This document shows, piece after piece, positions 32,558-41,054 of a stretch of 64,000 nt of DNA. Both the position numbers and the translations under genes were made by a program. This DNA comes from Streptomyces sp. I05A-00742 (GTDB lineage Bacteria; Actinomycetota; Actinomycetes; Streptomycetales; Streptomycetaceae): NCBI RefSeq assembly GCF_013055795.1, contig NZ_JABETO010000016.1, positions 22,871 to 86,870 of the forward strand, written 5' to 3'. The notes below the pieces were generated by a model, which saw nothing but the letters and a program-made list of their open reading frames with translations, was not told where the DNA came from and did no database searches. Each line of letters starts with the position of its first letter. The first letter of the stretch is position 1.

Positions 32558-34126
32558 TCAGCCGAGGGAGCCCGGCTCCCCCGCGATCACCTCCGCGGCA
32601 GCGATCCCGCAGACCCGCGCCGCACCATGGGTGGCGACGTGAAGTGCCCCCAGCGGACGGGCCTGCGGCAGGCCCATCTCGACCACCACCGTGTCGGGCC
32701 GGGCCGCCACCAGCCCGTCGAGTACGGCCGCCATCCACGGATGGCGGTGCGCGTCCCGCACCACCGCGACCACCCGGCGCCCGTCCGCGGCCCGCAACAC
32801 CCGCTCCGCGTCCGCCTCGTCCGGTCCGTACCTACCGGTCGTCGTCCCGGGCAGCAGCCGGCCGAGTTCGACGGCGACCCCCCAGGGCGTCTCGTCGCTG
32901 ACGGCGATGTTCATCACCGGGGTGAACGAGGCGACGTGCACGGGCCCGTCGAGCGGGGTGTGGTCCGCGGAAGCGGTCACACGGAGGGCCCTGCGGGCGG
33001 CCAGGAGTCCGACCTCCGGGGCGGGGGCGGCCTCCGGGGCGGCCTCGGGGGTGGCTTCGGAGGCGGCCTCGGGGGCGGGCGCGGGGGCGGGCGCGCTCCC
33101 CTCCCGTGCGCCCGCCGCCGCCTTCGAGGCCCACTGGGCGAGCGCGCGCACGCGGGCCGCGGCGTCGGAGAGCCGTTCCTCGGGCAACTCCCCTTCGCGG
33201 ACGGCCCGGACGAGAGCGTCGCGCAGGCGCAGCACGGTGTCCTCGTCGGACAGTCCGCCGCCCACGCAGATGGCGTCGGCGCCGGCGGCCAGGGCCATGA
33301 CGCTGCCGCGTTCGATGCCCCAGGCGGCGGAGATGGCCCGCATCTCCATGCCGTCGGTGACGATCAGGCCGTCGAAGCCGAGGCCGCCGCGGTCGGCGGG
33401 GGCCCGGAGCAGGCCGTGCAGGACGGCCGGGCTGAGCGTGGCCGGCAGCCGCGGGTCGAGCGCGGGCAGCAGGATGTGGGCGCTCATCACGGCCTTGGTG
33501 CCGGCCGCCACGGCCGCGCGGAAGGGCAGCAGTTCGCGGGCGTGCAGGGTGCGCAGGTCCACGTCGACCCGGGGCATGTCGTGGTGCGAGTCGACGGTGG
33601 TGTCGCCGTGCCCGGGGAAGTGCTTGGCGCAGGCGGCCACTCCCGCCGCCTGGAGGCCGTCGACGTAGGCGGCGGTGTGCCGGGCTACGAGTTCCGGGTC
33701 GGCGCCGAAGGACCGTACGCCGATCACCGGGTTGCCGGGGTCGGAGTTGACGTCGGCGGAGGGCGCCCAGTTGAGGTTGATGCCGCAGGCGGCGAGGCGG
33801 CGGCCCAGTTCCCGGGCGACGGCGCGGGTCAGGCCGGTGTCGTCGACCGCGCCGAGCGCGAGGTTGCCGGGGAACGAGGAGCCTGTACGGACGTCGAGGC
33901 GGGTGACGTCGCCGCCCTCCTCGTCGATCGCCACCAGCACGTCGTCCCGCTCGGCCCGCAGCCGTGCGGTGAGGGTGGCGACCTGTTCGGGCGTGACGAT
34001 GTTGCGGCCGAACAGCCCTACGGCGGCAAGCCCTTCGCCGAGCCGCCGCAGCAGCCAGTCGGGCGGTGTCGTCCCGGTGAAGCCGGGCTGGAGAACGGTG
34101 AGCGCGTCATGGGTCAGCGTGTCCAT
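32558..34126 (-). CDS. dasD: GH3-family beta-N-acetylhexosaminidase DasD
   Basis: 522 residues. The barrel domain has VLVAIDEEGGDVTRLD, the family 3 signature KHFPGHGDTTVDSHHDMP with the histidine/aspartate pair of NagZ-type enzymes, and the nucleophile in GLIVTDGMEMRAI. A C-terminal domain of about 170 residues follows a Pro/Ala/Glu-rich linker (about 335-375). No signal peptide, so it cleaves imported chitobiose to GlcNAc inside the cell. It is the last gene after dasABC on this strand. Confidence 0.9.
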   Translation of the reverse strand: MDTLTHDALTVLQPGFTGTTPPDWLLRRLGEGLAAVGLFGRNIVTPEQVATLTARLRAERDDVLVAIDEEGGDVTRLDVRTGSSFPGNLALGAVDDTGLTRAVARELGRRLAACGINLNWAPSADVNSDPGNPVIGVRSFGADPELVARHTAAYVDGLQAAGVAACAKHFPGHGDTTVDSHHDMPRVDVDLRTLHARELLPFRAAVAAGTKAVMSAHILLPALDPRLPATLSPAVLHGLLRAPADRGGLGFDGLIVTDGMEMRAISAAWGIERGSVMALAAGADAICVGGGLSDEDTVLRLRDALVRAVREGELPEERLSDAAARVRALAQWASKAAAGAREGSAPAPAPAPEAASEATPEAAPEAAPAPEVGLLAARRALRVTASADHTPLDGPVHVASFTPVMNIAVSDETPWGVAVELGRLLPGTTTGRYGPDEADAERVLRAADGRRVVAVVRDAHRHPWMAAVLDGLVAARPDTVVVEMGLPQARPLGALHVATHGAARVCGIAAAEVIAGEPGSLG

Positions 34127-34135
34127 GGTGCAGTG

Positions 34136-34966
34136 CTAGCCCTTCACCGCGCCGGAGGTGAGTCCTCCGACGGCCTTGCGCTGGAGGAAGACGAACAGGA
34201 TGAGGATGGGGACGGCGAAGAGGGAGGAGGCGGCCATCGTCGCGCCCCAGTCGTCGCCGAAGGTGCTGCGGAATCCGGTGAGCCAGAGCGGCAGCGTCTG
34301 CGCGGAGGGGTCCTTGCTCAGGATGAGCACATAGGGGAACTCGTTCCAGACGGTGATGAAGCCGAAGAGCGAGGTGGCCATCAGACCGGGCGCCAGCAGC
34401 GGGAAGATCACCCTGCGGAACGCCTGGGCCCGGGTGCAGCCGTCCACCATCGCCGACTCCTCCAGCTCCTTGGGCACCGCGGCGACGTAGCCGCGGAGCG
34501 TCAGGACGGTGAAGGGCAGCACGCACAGGGTGTAGACGGCGATGAGCGGCGGCAGGCTGTTCAGCATGTCGGCGTCACGCACGATCATGTAGTACGCGAT
34601 GACCATGACCTCCCAGGGCGCCATCTGGGCCATCATCATCACCAGGATGAAGCTCCGGCGGCCCCGGAAGCGCATCCGCGCGATGGCGAAGGACGCCAGC
34701 AGCGCGATCACCAGCGACAGGAGGACGGCGACCACGGTCGTGATGAAGGAGTTGGCGACGAAGGTCCAGAAGCCCTCGGCGTCCACGGCCTTCTCGAAGT
34801 GCTCGAACGTGGGGCTGGTGGGGAACCAGACCGGGGTGTCGCTGACGATGTCCTTGTTGTCCTTGAAGGCCGTCGTGAACATCCAGTAGACGGGGAAGAC
34901 AAGACCGAGGAACAGGACGACCGCCGTCGCCCCCGGCCAGATCCGGCCGAACAGGGAGCGCTTCAC
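34136..34966 (-). CDS. dasC: chitobiose ABC transporter permease DasC
   Basis: 276 residues, six membrane segments, MalG-type permease. The EAA loop is YVAAVPKELEESAMVDGCTRAQAFRRVIFPLLAPGL (read in parts), which contacts the ATPase MsiK, encoded elsewhere. The GTG start overlaps the dasB stop as GTGA, so translation is coupled. Confidence 0.93.
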   Translation of the reverse strand: MKRSLFGRIWPGATAVVLFLGLVFPVYWMFTTAFKDNKDIVSDTPVWFPTSPTFEHFEKAVDAEGFWTFVANSFITTVVAVLLSLVIALLASFAIARMRFRGRRSFILVMMMAQMAPWEVMVIAYYMIVRDADMLNSLPPLIAVYTLCVLPFTVLTLRGYVAAVPKELEESAMVDGCTRAQAFRRVIFPLLAPGLMATSLFGFITVWNEFPYVLILSKDPSAQTLPLWLTGFRSTFGDDWGATMAASSLFAVPILILFVFLQRKAVGGLTSGAVKG

Positions 34967-35940
34967 AGCTCGTCCTCCTCTTGCTTGAGCACCAGGCGCA
35001 GGTAGTAGGCGGTCAGCCCGATCAGGATGAGGATGGTGAGGATGGAGATCGCGGCGCCCATCCCGAAGTGCTGGTTGTTCATGCCCTCGACGAAGGCGTA
35101 GACCGGCAGGGTCTCGGTGAGACGGTCCGGGCCGCCCTCGTTGATCACGAAGACCTGGGTGAACGCCTTGAAGATCCAGATGACTTCGAGGAACGTCGTG
35201 GCGAAGAAGAACGGCTTGAGGAAGGGGAAGGTCACCGACGTGAACCGCTTCCACACGCCCGCGCCGTCCAGCGAGGCGGCCTCGTAGAGCTCCTTGGGGA
35301 TCGTGGTCGTCGCCGCGTAGAGGTTGATCGCGACGAAGGGCACGGACTGCCAGACGATCAGCACGGTGATCACGAAGAAGGTGGAGAACTGCCCGCTGGT
35401 CCAGTTGTAGTCGGCCATCGAGTGCCAGCCCAGCTGGTCCAGCACGTGGTTGACGACGCCGAAGCGCTGGGCGAAGAGCCACTGGAAGACCGTGGTGGCG
35501 GCCACCGTGGGCATGGCCCAGGCCAGTACCAGGCCGAAGGAGAGCAGCAGCCGCATCGTGGCGCCGAGCCGGGCGAGCAGCAGCCCGATCAGACAGCCGA
35601 TGGCCATGATCAGGACGACGTTGACCCCGGTGAAGACGACCGACCGCAGGGTGACCCGCCAGAACTCCTCGTTCCCCAGGGTCTCGCTGTAGTTGTCGAA
35701 GCCGGTCCACTCGGTGACGCGCCGGATGAGCTGCCGCCGGTTGAGGTTCTGGAACGACAGCAGGCCGTTCTGGACCATGATCCAGCCGAGCAGCAGCACC
35801 GTGAAGACGGCCGCGGGGAGGATCAGCAGGTACGGGACCGCCCGGTCCCTCCGCCGGGCCGTCCCGGGGGCCGGCGGAGCGCCGCCCTTGCCGGCCCGGG
35901 GGGCGGACCGGGTCGCCGCCTCTTCGGTCTGCGCTGACAT
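34963..35940 (-). CDS. dasB: chitobiose ABC transporter permease DasB
   Basis: 325 residues, MalF-type permease with an N-terminal cytosolic tail, then about six membrane segments. The EAA-like loop is TIPKELYEAASLDGAGVWKRFTSVTFPFLKP (read in parts). It pairs with DasC to form the channel for N,N'-diacetylchitobiose. It is transcribed with dasA, 97 bases downstream of it. Confidence 0.93.
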   Translation of the reverse strand: MSAQTEEAATRSAPRAGKGGAPPAPGTARRRDRAVPYLLILPAAVFTVLLLGWIMVQNGLLSFQNLNRRQLIRRVTEWTGFDNYSETLGNEEFWRVTLRSVVFTGVNVVLIMAIGCLIGLLLARLGATMRLLLSFGLVLAWAMPTVAATTVFQWLFAQRFGVVNHVLDQLGWHSMADYNWTSGQFSTFFVITVLIVWQSVPFVAINLYAATTTIPKELYEAASLDGAGVWKRFTSVTFPFLKPFFFATTFLEVIWIFKAFTQVFVINEGGPDRLTETLPVYAFVEGMNNQHFGMGAAISILTILILIGLTAYYLRLVLKQEEDEL

Positions 35941-36037
35941 CGTCGTCCGCCTTCTCCCCTGTGAAACGGTGGTACGTGGTGCCGGGCGGGCGGAGCGTGC
36001 GCCGGAGTTCCGGCCCGCGCCCCGCCCGCCCGCGCGG

Positions 36038-37315
36038 TCACTGCTTCTGGCTGAGGCGCTTGTTCATCTCGCCCTCGACCTGCTTGGCCGCGTCCTCGGG
36101 CGACTTGCCGTTGAGCACGGCGGTCATATACGCCTTGATCGGGTTCGGGGCGTTCTCCACCGCCGCCCACTCGGGGATCAGCGGGGTGGTGCCGCCGCCC
36201 TTGGCCGCCGGGGCCGCGGCCTCGCCGGCCGCGTTGCCCTTCACCTGCGGAAGCAGCGATTCCTTGTTCGGGATCGAGCCGACCTCCTTGGCGAGGGCGC
36301 CCTCGTGCTTGTCGGACAGCGCGATCTTCAGGAATTCCTCGGCGAGTTCCTTGTTCTTGCTGCGCTCGGCGATGGCGAGGTTGGAGCCGCCGAGGAAGAC
36401 GCCCTCGGGCTTGTCGGCGGTCTCGCCCGGGATGGTGAAGAACCCGAGGTCCTTCTTGATCTCCGGGTTCGCCTTGACGGCGGTGTCGGCCTCCCAGCCC
36501 ATGCCGATGAACGCGCCGGTCCTGCCCTTGGCGAAGACGTCGGCCTGCTGCGGGGTGGCCTCGTCCTTGTCCTTCGGCGCCTTGCTGAACGCCTGGTACT
36601 GCTTGTAGACCTCCATGGCCTTGGCGACCTTGGGGTCACCGAGGTTGGAGACCCACTTGTTCCCGTCCTTCTTCACCAGGTCGGCACCGGCGCCGATGGT
36701 CAGACCGTCGAAGAAGTACCAGTTCTGGCCGGGCAGATAGAGCGGCTCGGCGTCGCCCTTCTTCTGAATGGCCTCAAGGTCCTTGAAGAATTCGGCGCGG
36801 GTCCTGGGGACGTCCTTGATCCCGGCGTCGGCCCAGACCTTCTTGTTGTAGATGACCACCCGGTTGGCGGCCCACCACGGCGCCGCGTACTGGGTGTCCT
36901 CGAAGACCGACGGCTTGTTGAGGGACTCCGTCCAGTCCTTGCCGATCTCCTTCTTCAGGTCCTCAAGGTCGGCTAGACCGCCGGTCGCGGCGTAGGAGGG
37001 CGTCTGGGTGTTGCCGATCTCGAAGACGTCCGGCGGCGTGGACTCGGAGAGGGCGGTGGTCAGCTTCTGCTGGATGCCGTCCCACTTCTGGATCTGGATG
37101 TCCAGCTTGGCGCCGGTCTTCTGTTCGAACTCGGACTTGACGGCCTGCGTCCAGCCGGACGGGTTCGAGCCGTCCATGAACCAGACGGTGAGGGTCTTGC
37201 CCTTGGAGTCCCCGGATCCGGAACCGGAATCCTTGTCGCCGCTGTCGGAGCCACAAGCAGCCACACTCACCAACAAGGCCGCGACACCCGTCGCCGCTAT
37301 GAGCCCACGCTTCAC
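36038..37315 (-). CDS. dasA: chitobiose-binding lipoprotein DasA
   Basis: 425 residues. The signal peptide ends with lipobox VAACGSDSG; a Ser/Asp/Gly linker is followed by a family 1 sugar-binding protein (TLTVWFMDGSNPSGWTQAV and GQNWYFFDGLTIGAGADL). DasA delivers N,N'-diacetylchitobiose to DasBC at the cell surface and is linked to development and antibiotic control in S. coelicolor. Two dre operators lie upstream. Confidence 0.94.
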   Translation of the reverse strand: MKRGLIAATGVAALLVSVAACGSDSGDKDSGSGSGDSKGKTLTVWFMDGSNPSGWTQAVKSEFEQKTGAKLDIQIQKWDGIQQKLTTALSESTPPDVFEIGNTQTPSYAATGGLADLEDLKKEIGKDWTESLNKPSVFEDTQYAAPWWAANRVVIYNKKVWADAGIKDVPRTRAEFFKDLEAIQKKGDAEPLYLPGQNWYFFDGLTIGAGADLVKKDGNKWVSNLGDPKVAKAMEVYKQYQAFSKAPKDKDEATPQQADVFAKGRTGAFIGMGWEADTAVKANPEIKKDLGFFTIPGETADKPEGVFLGGSNLAIAERSKNKELAEEFLKIALSDKHEGALAKEVGSIPNKESLLPQVKGNAAGEAAAPAAKGGGTTPLIPEWAAVENAPNPIKAYMTAVLNGKSPEDAAKQVEGEMNKRLSQKQ

Positions 37316-37338
37316 AGCACTCTCCTCAGGACCGAAAA

Positions 37339-37385
37339 GTGGTCTTTAATGGTTTAGACCAGTGCCCGCAGCTTGGCCTAGACCT
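37339..37385. promoter_or_regulatory. two dre operators between dasA and dasR
   Basis: TGGTTTAGACCA (37350-37361, extended to AATGGTTTAGACCAGT) and TGGCCTAGACCT (37374-37385) match the DasR operator; a half site TGGTCTTTAAT lies at 37340. They stand 35-70 bases upstream of dasA. DasR from the divergent gene represses here until glucosamine-6-phosphate releases it. Confidence 0.85.
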
Positions 37386-37556
37386 TTTGGGGTGTCAAGG
37401 GTGTATAAGAGTCGCTGTCAGGTCCGTTACCGGACCGACACCTGAGGGCCGACCAGGGCATCTCCGGTCCCCTCGGGCTCTGCCCGTGCCACCATGTGAC
37501 CGCGATAGACGGAGGAGCCGGTGACGGCAGCAGGATCGGAGTCGGGAAGGCACGCC

Positions 37557-38324
37557 ATGGCGACCGAGGGCGGGACAGCGGAGAACGGCAGCACCGCCGG
37601 CGGTGCGCGGACGGCGCGCGTCCCCAAGTACTACCGGCTCAAACGTCATCTCCTGGAGATGACCGAAACCTTGCCCCCCGGCACCCCGGTGCCTCCCGAA
37701 CGCACCCTCGCCGCGGAGTTCGACACCTCGCGCACGACGGTACGCCAGGCACTCCAGGAGCTGGTGGTCGAGGGACGCCTGGAACGCATCCAGGGCAAGG
37801 GCACCTTCGTGGCCAAGCCCAAGGTCTCCCAGGCGCTCCAACTGACCTCCTACACCGAGGACATGCGGGCCCAGGGTCTCGAACCCACCTCGCAGCTCCT
37901 GGACATCGGCTATGTGACCGCCGACGACCGGCTCGCCGGACTGCTGGACATCTCCCCCGGCGGCCGCGTGCTGCGCATCGAACGGCTGCGGCTGGCCAGC
38001 GGTGAGCCGATGGCGATCGAGACCACCCATCTGTCCGCGAAGCGCTTCCCGGCCCTGCGCCGGAACCTCGTCAAGTACACCTCGCTCTACACGGCGCTCG
38101 CCGAGGTCTACGGCATTCACCTGGCCGAGGCCGAGGAGACCATCGAGACATCGCTCGCCACACCGCGCGAGGCCGGTCTGCTGAGTACCGATGTGGGACT
38201 TCCGATGCTGATGCTCTCCCGCCATTCCCTGGACGCGGAGGGCAGGCCGGTGGAGTGGGTGCGTTCGGTCTACCGCGGGGACCGCTACAAGTTCGTCGCC
38301 CGATTGCGGCGTCCGGCGGAATAG
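37557..38324 (+). CDS. dasR: GntR/HutC-family regulator DasR
   Basis: 255 residues. The winged helix ERTLAAEFDTSRTTVRQALQELVVEGRLERIQGKGTFVA (in parts) and the UTRA ligand domain to YRGDRYKFVARLRRP match DasR of S. coelicolor nearly residue for residue by memory. It represses chitin/GlcNAc uptake and affects development and antibiotics; GlcN-6-P or GlcNAc-6-P releases DNA. ATG at 37557 gives the known length; GTG at 37521 with GGAGGAG is a possible longer start. Confidence 0.96.
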   Translation: MATEGGTAENGSTAGGARTARVPKYYRLKRHLLEMTETLPPGTPVPPERTLAAEFDTSRTTVRQALQELVVEGRLERIQGKGTFVAKPKVSQALQLTSYTEDMRAQGLEPTSQLLDIGYVTADDRLAGLLDISPGGRVLRIERLRLASGEPMAIETTHLSAKRFPALRRNLVKYTSLYTALAEVYGIHLAEAEETIETSLATPREAGLLSTDVGLPMLMLSRHSLDAEGRPVEWVRSVYRGDRYKFVARLRRPAE

Positions 38325-38403
38325 CGGACGGTTCCCGCGGAATCGCCCGTCGGCATCCGGCGGTGAGGACGACGGTGCCGGGCCACGCGGAACGATCGGC
38401 TCC

Positions 38404-38445
38404 TGGTCTATGCCTATTGACGGTGATGACGGCGGCTCATAGTGT
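38404..38445 (+). promoter_or_regulatory. vegetative promoter with dre-like element
   Basis: TTGACG (38417-38422), a 17-base spacer and TAGTGT (38440-38445) make a good promoter for the radical-SAM-like gene, whose ATG is at 38484. TGGTCTATGCCT (38404-38415) immediately upstream matches 10 of 12 positions of the dre core, suggesting DasR influence. Confidence 0.6.
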
Positions 38446-38483
38446 CACCGGCGCCGGACCTCTGGCCTTGCGAGAGGACGATC

Positions 38484-39761
38484 ATGGACAACACCGCAGG
38501 CGTGCGGAGTCATGAAGGGACCGCTCCGCGCGGCGGCCCCGACCATCCCGCGGCAGGCCTCGGCCCGGCGCATTCCCCGCGGAAAGTCCTCGCCCACGGC
38601 GACCTGTTACGCAGGTTCGTCGCGCGCCGGGAAATCCGTCCGGTGCATTTACGCCTCGATCTCCTGGGCACTCCCTCCATTCCGCGGAGCGAAAGCCACG
38701 CACGGAGCGAAAGCCACGCGGGAAGCGCAAGCCACGCGGGAAGCGCAAGCCACGCGGCAAGCGCAAGTCACGCGCGGAGCGAAAGCCACACGCGCCGGAG
38801 CGACACCCACGGGAATTCCCCCGTCCGTCCGGTCCCGCCGGACGACGCCAGGACCGCGCTCTCCACCGGGAACGCCGTCTCCCTGTTGCGTGGTTTCGCG
38901 GCCGACGGCGGGCGGGCCGTGACCTTCCACGGCGGCCGTGAATCCACCCTCCACCCCGGCTACCCGGCCGTCTGCGACGCCGGGCACGAGGCGGGTCTGC
39001 GCATCGGGCTGGTCACCGACGGCAGCCGGCTCGGACGGCCGGACACGGCCGAGTGCGTGGCCTCCACCCACACCTGGGTCCGGGTCGGGCTCCCGGCGGG
39101 CACCGCCACCACGTTCCGGGCCGCGGGCCGCGCCCCCGACCGGAGCCTCACGTCCTTCCTGGACGACGTCGGCCGGCTGCGGCAGTCGGCCATCGACCCG
39201 GACTTCCGCATCGGCTTCCACTATGTGATCACCGAACGGAACCGCGCCGAGATCCTGCCCGCCGCCCGCGCGGCCCGGGACGCGGGAGCGCACTACATCC
39301 GCTTCGCGCCCGGCCGGTGCGGCGGTCCGGTCCCCGCGGCCGACCTGCGCGAGGCGGCCCGGCTCGCCGACGACGCCTTCGAGGTCCACCTCCCGCGCCC
39401 CGGCCGCGCCCCGGACGGGAACGGCGCCGGGCGGGCGCGCTTCGGCCACTGCCACTACAGCCGCTTCACCGCCGCCGTCGGCGCCGACGGCCAGCTCTAC
39501 CCGTGCCCCCAGGTCCGCCCGGACAGCCGCTACCGCATCGGCGACGTCCTCGCGGACGGCTACGCGGGTGTCCTGGACGGCAGCGCCCGCGCCGCCTGGG
39601 AGGCCGCGGATCCGCTGGACACCGCGCTGTGCGGTACGTGCTCCTACCGCCCGCAGAACGAACTGCTGGAGCTGCTGCTGAGCGGGCACGTCGGGCTGGA
39701 CGACGCGCTGGGCGAGTACGCCGCCGAGGTGCCGTCCACGCTGCACGCGGAATTCCTCTGA
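38484..39761 (+). CDS. radical-SAM-like protein lacking the [4Fe-4S] cysteine motif
   Basis: 425 residues. The core resembles a SPASM radical SAM enzyme: VHLRLDLLGT before the usual CxxxCxxC position, VTFHGGRESTLHPGYPAV in place of GGExT, LVTDGSRL, and a C-terminal cysteine cluster (HCHYSRF, LYPCPQVRP, LCGTCSYRPQ). Where CxxxCxxC should be there is PSIPRSES followed by six 6-residue repeats (RSESHA, GSASHA type, 38690-38800). It therefore cannot bind the S-adenosylmethionine cluster in the normal way. It may be a decayed gene or a repurposed binding protein. GAGAGGA precedes the ATG. It has no obvious partner gene. Confidence 0.7.
   Translation: MDNTAGVRSHEGTAPRGGPDHPAAGLGPAHSPRKVLAHGDLLRRFVARREIRPVHLRLDLLGTPSIPRSESHARSESHAGSASHAGSASHAASASHARSESHTRRSDTHGNSPVRPVPPDDARTALSTGNAVSLLRGFAADGGRAVTFHGGRESTLHPGYPAVCDAGHEAGLRIGLVTDGSRLGRPDTAECVASTHTWVRVGLPAGTATTFRAAGRAPDRSLTSFLDDVGRLRQSAIDPDFRIGFHYVITERNRAEILPAARAARDAGAHYIRFAPGRCGGPVPAADLREAARLADDAFEVHLPRPGRAPDGNGAGRARFGHCHYSRFTAAVGADGQLYPCPQVRPDSRYRIGDVLADGYAGVLDGSARAAWEAADPLDTALCGTCSYRPQNELLELLLSGHVGLDDALGEYAAEVPSTLHAEFL
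38690..38805 (+). repeat. in-frame 18-bp tandem repeats
   Basis: About six units of (G)GGA(A/G)GCG(C/A)AAGCCACGC type, each 18 bases, encode R/G-S-E/A-S-H-A hexapeptides. They occupy the position where a radical SAM protein carries its iron-sulfur motif. The regular length keeps the reading frame. Confidence 0.8.
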
Positions 39762-39883
39762 CGCGGCAAGGACGCGGCAAGGACGTTGCGCTGACGCCGC
39801 GGTGACGTTGCGCTGAGCCGCGGTGAGGCCGCGACCGCGGACCGTCGGCCGTCAGTCGTGGCTCATGCCGACGGCGTGGACCG

Positions 39884-40537
39884 TCAGCCCGCCGCGAGGA
39901 GCGCCGGCAGCTTCCGCATGTCCTCGAAGACCACCGTGCCCGGCCCCTCCAGCCAGGCGGCGGGCGTCAGCCCGCCGGCGTAGCCGAACGACCGCATCCC
40001 GGCCGCCCGGGCCGCCCGGACCCCGTACCGGCTGTCCTCGACCACGGCGCACCGGGCCGGGTCGGCGCCCATGGTCCGGGCCGCGTGCAGGAAGAGGTCG
40101 GGGGCGGGCTTGCCCATCGGTACGTCCTCGGCGCTGAAGACGCGTCCCTCGAAGCGCTCGTGGAGCCCGGTGGTCCGCAGGTTCCTGCGGATGTTGGCGT
40201 GGCCGCCGTTGGAGGCGAGGCACACCGGGACGTCCAGCTCGTCGAGCGCCTCGGCGACGCCGTCCACGGCCGTCAACTCGGCGGCGAACGCCTCCACGTA
40301 GCGGTGCTCGTACGGCTTCCACCAGTCGGTGGGCAGCGGCCGGCCGAGGCGTTCCTCCACGGCCGCCGTGACGACCTCCCCGCTGGAACCCACGAACGTC
40401 TCGATGATCTCCGCTTCGGTGAAGGGGGCGCCGAGCTCGGCCAGGATCTCCGCCTCGACGCGGACGGCGATCCGCTCGCTGTCCACCAGAACGCCGTCGC
40501 AGTCGAATATGACGAGGTCAAAGGGCGTGTGTTTCAT
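39884..40537 (-). CDS. HAD-superfamily hydrolase
   Basis: 217 residues, phosphoglycolate-phosphatase/beta-phosphoglucomutase-like. Motif I is VIFDCDGVLVDSE, motif II VCLASNGG, motif III MGKPAPDLFLHAA, motif IV AVVEDSRYGVRAARAAGM. The cap domain lies between I and II. It dephosphorylates a small sugar-like phosphate. No operon partner. Confidence 0.87.
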   Translation of the reverse strand: MKHTPFDLVIFDCDGVLVDSERIAVRVEAEILAELGAPFTEAEIIETFVGSSGEVVTAAVEERLGRPLPTDWWKPYEHRYVEAFAAELTAVDGVAEALDELDVPVCLASNGGHANIRRNLRTTGLHERFEGRVFSAEDVPMGKPAPDLFLHAARTMGADPARCAVVEDSRYGVRAARAAGMRSFGYAGGLTPAAWLEGPGTVVFEDMRKLPALLAAG

Positions 40538-40658
40538 GGTCCGCAGCCTACGCGCAGCCCTCCCGGGAACCGTCCCGAGCCGCGGCGGGCGACCGCTCCG
40601 CACAGCTCCACCCGGCCCGGCGGCACTTGACGTTGCCATACCGATATCCGGACAGGGG

Positions 40659-40729
40659 GTGACGACCGGAGGCTCCCTCACCTAGATTTCGTGCGCATTA
40701 CGCGAATGATCGCGATGCGAGTGATCGCG
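40659..40729 (+). promoter_or_regulatory. promoter and direct-repeat operator before DUF3311-mctP
   Basis: GTGACG (40659-40664), 18 bases, TAGATT (40683-40688) form a plausible promoter. Just downstream are two direct repeats, GCGAATGATCGCG (40702-40714) and GCGAGTGATCGCG (40717-40729), 15 bases apart, suitable for a transcription factor that blocks early elongation. The regulator is not in this window. Confidence 0.5.
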
Positions 40730-40778
40730 TCGCGGAGATCTCGCCATGCCGCCGACCGCACGGGGACGGAGCCGTCGC

Positions 40779-41054
40779 ATGTCCGAACCACCCGCTTCCG
40801 AACCACCTTCCGATGGCAGTCGCAGACCGGTCGTGACCGTTCCGCTGATCGTGGCGGGCGTCTGTCTCGCCCTGCCGTTCGGCGCGATGCTCTGGGTCGA
40901 TTCCTACGCCCGCCTCACGCCCGAGTTCATCGGCATCCCGTTCTTCTACTGGTACCAAATGCTGTGGGTGGTCGTATCCACCGCGCTGACGACCGTCGCC
41001 TATGTGATCGTGCGCCGGCACGAGCGCGCCCGGAAGGGCGGTGAGCAGCGATGA
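40779..41054 (+). CDS. DUF3311 membrane protein
   Basis: 91 residues with two membrane segments, VVTVPLIVAGVCLALPFGAML and FYWYQMLWVVVSTALTTVAYVIV, and a basic end. DUF3311 proteins sit directly before MctP-type symporters, and here the stop overlaps the mctP start as ATGA. It is probably a small accessory subunit of the transporter. GGGGACGGA precedes the ATG. Confidence 0.87.
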   Translation: MSEPPASEPPSDGSRRPVVTVPLIVAGVCLALPFGAMLWVDSYARLTPEFIGIPFFYWYQMLWVVVSTALTTVAYVIVRRHERARKGGEQR

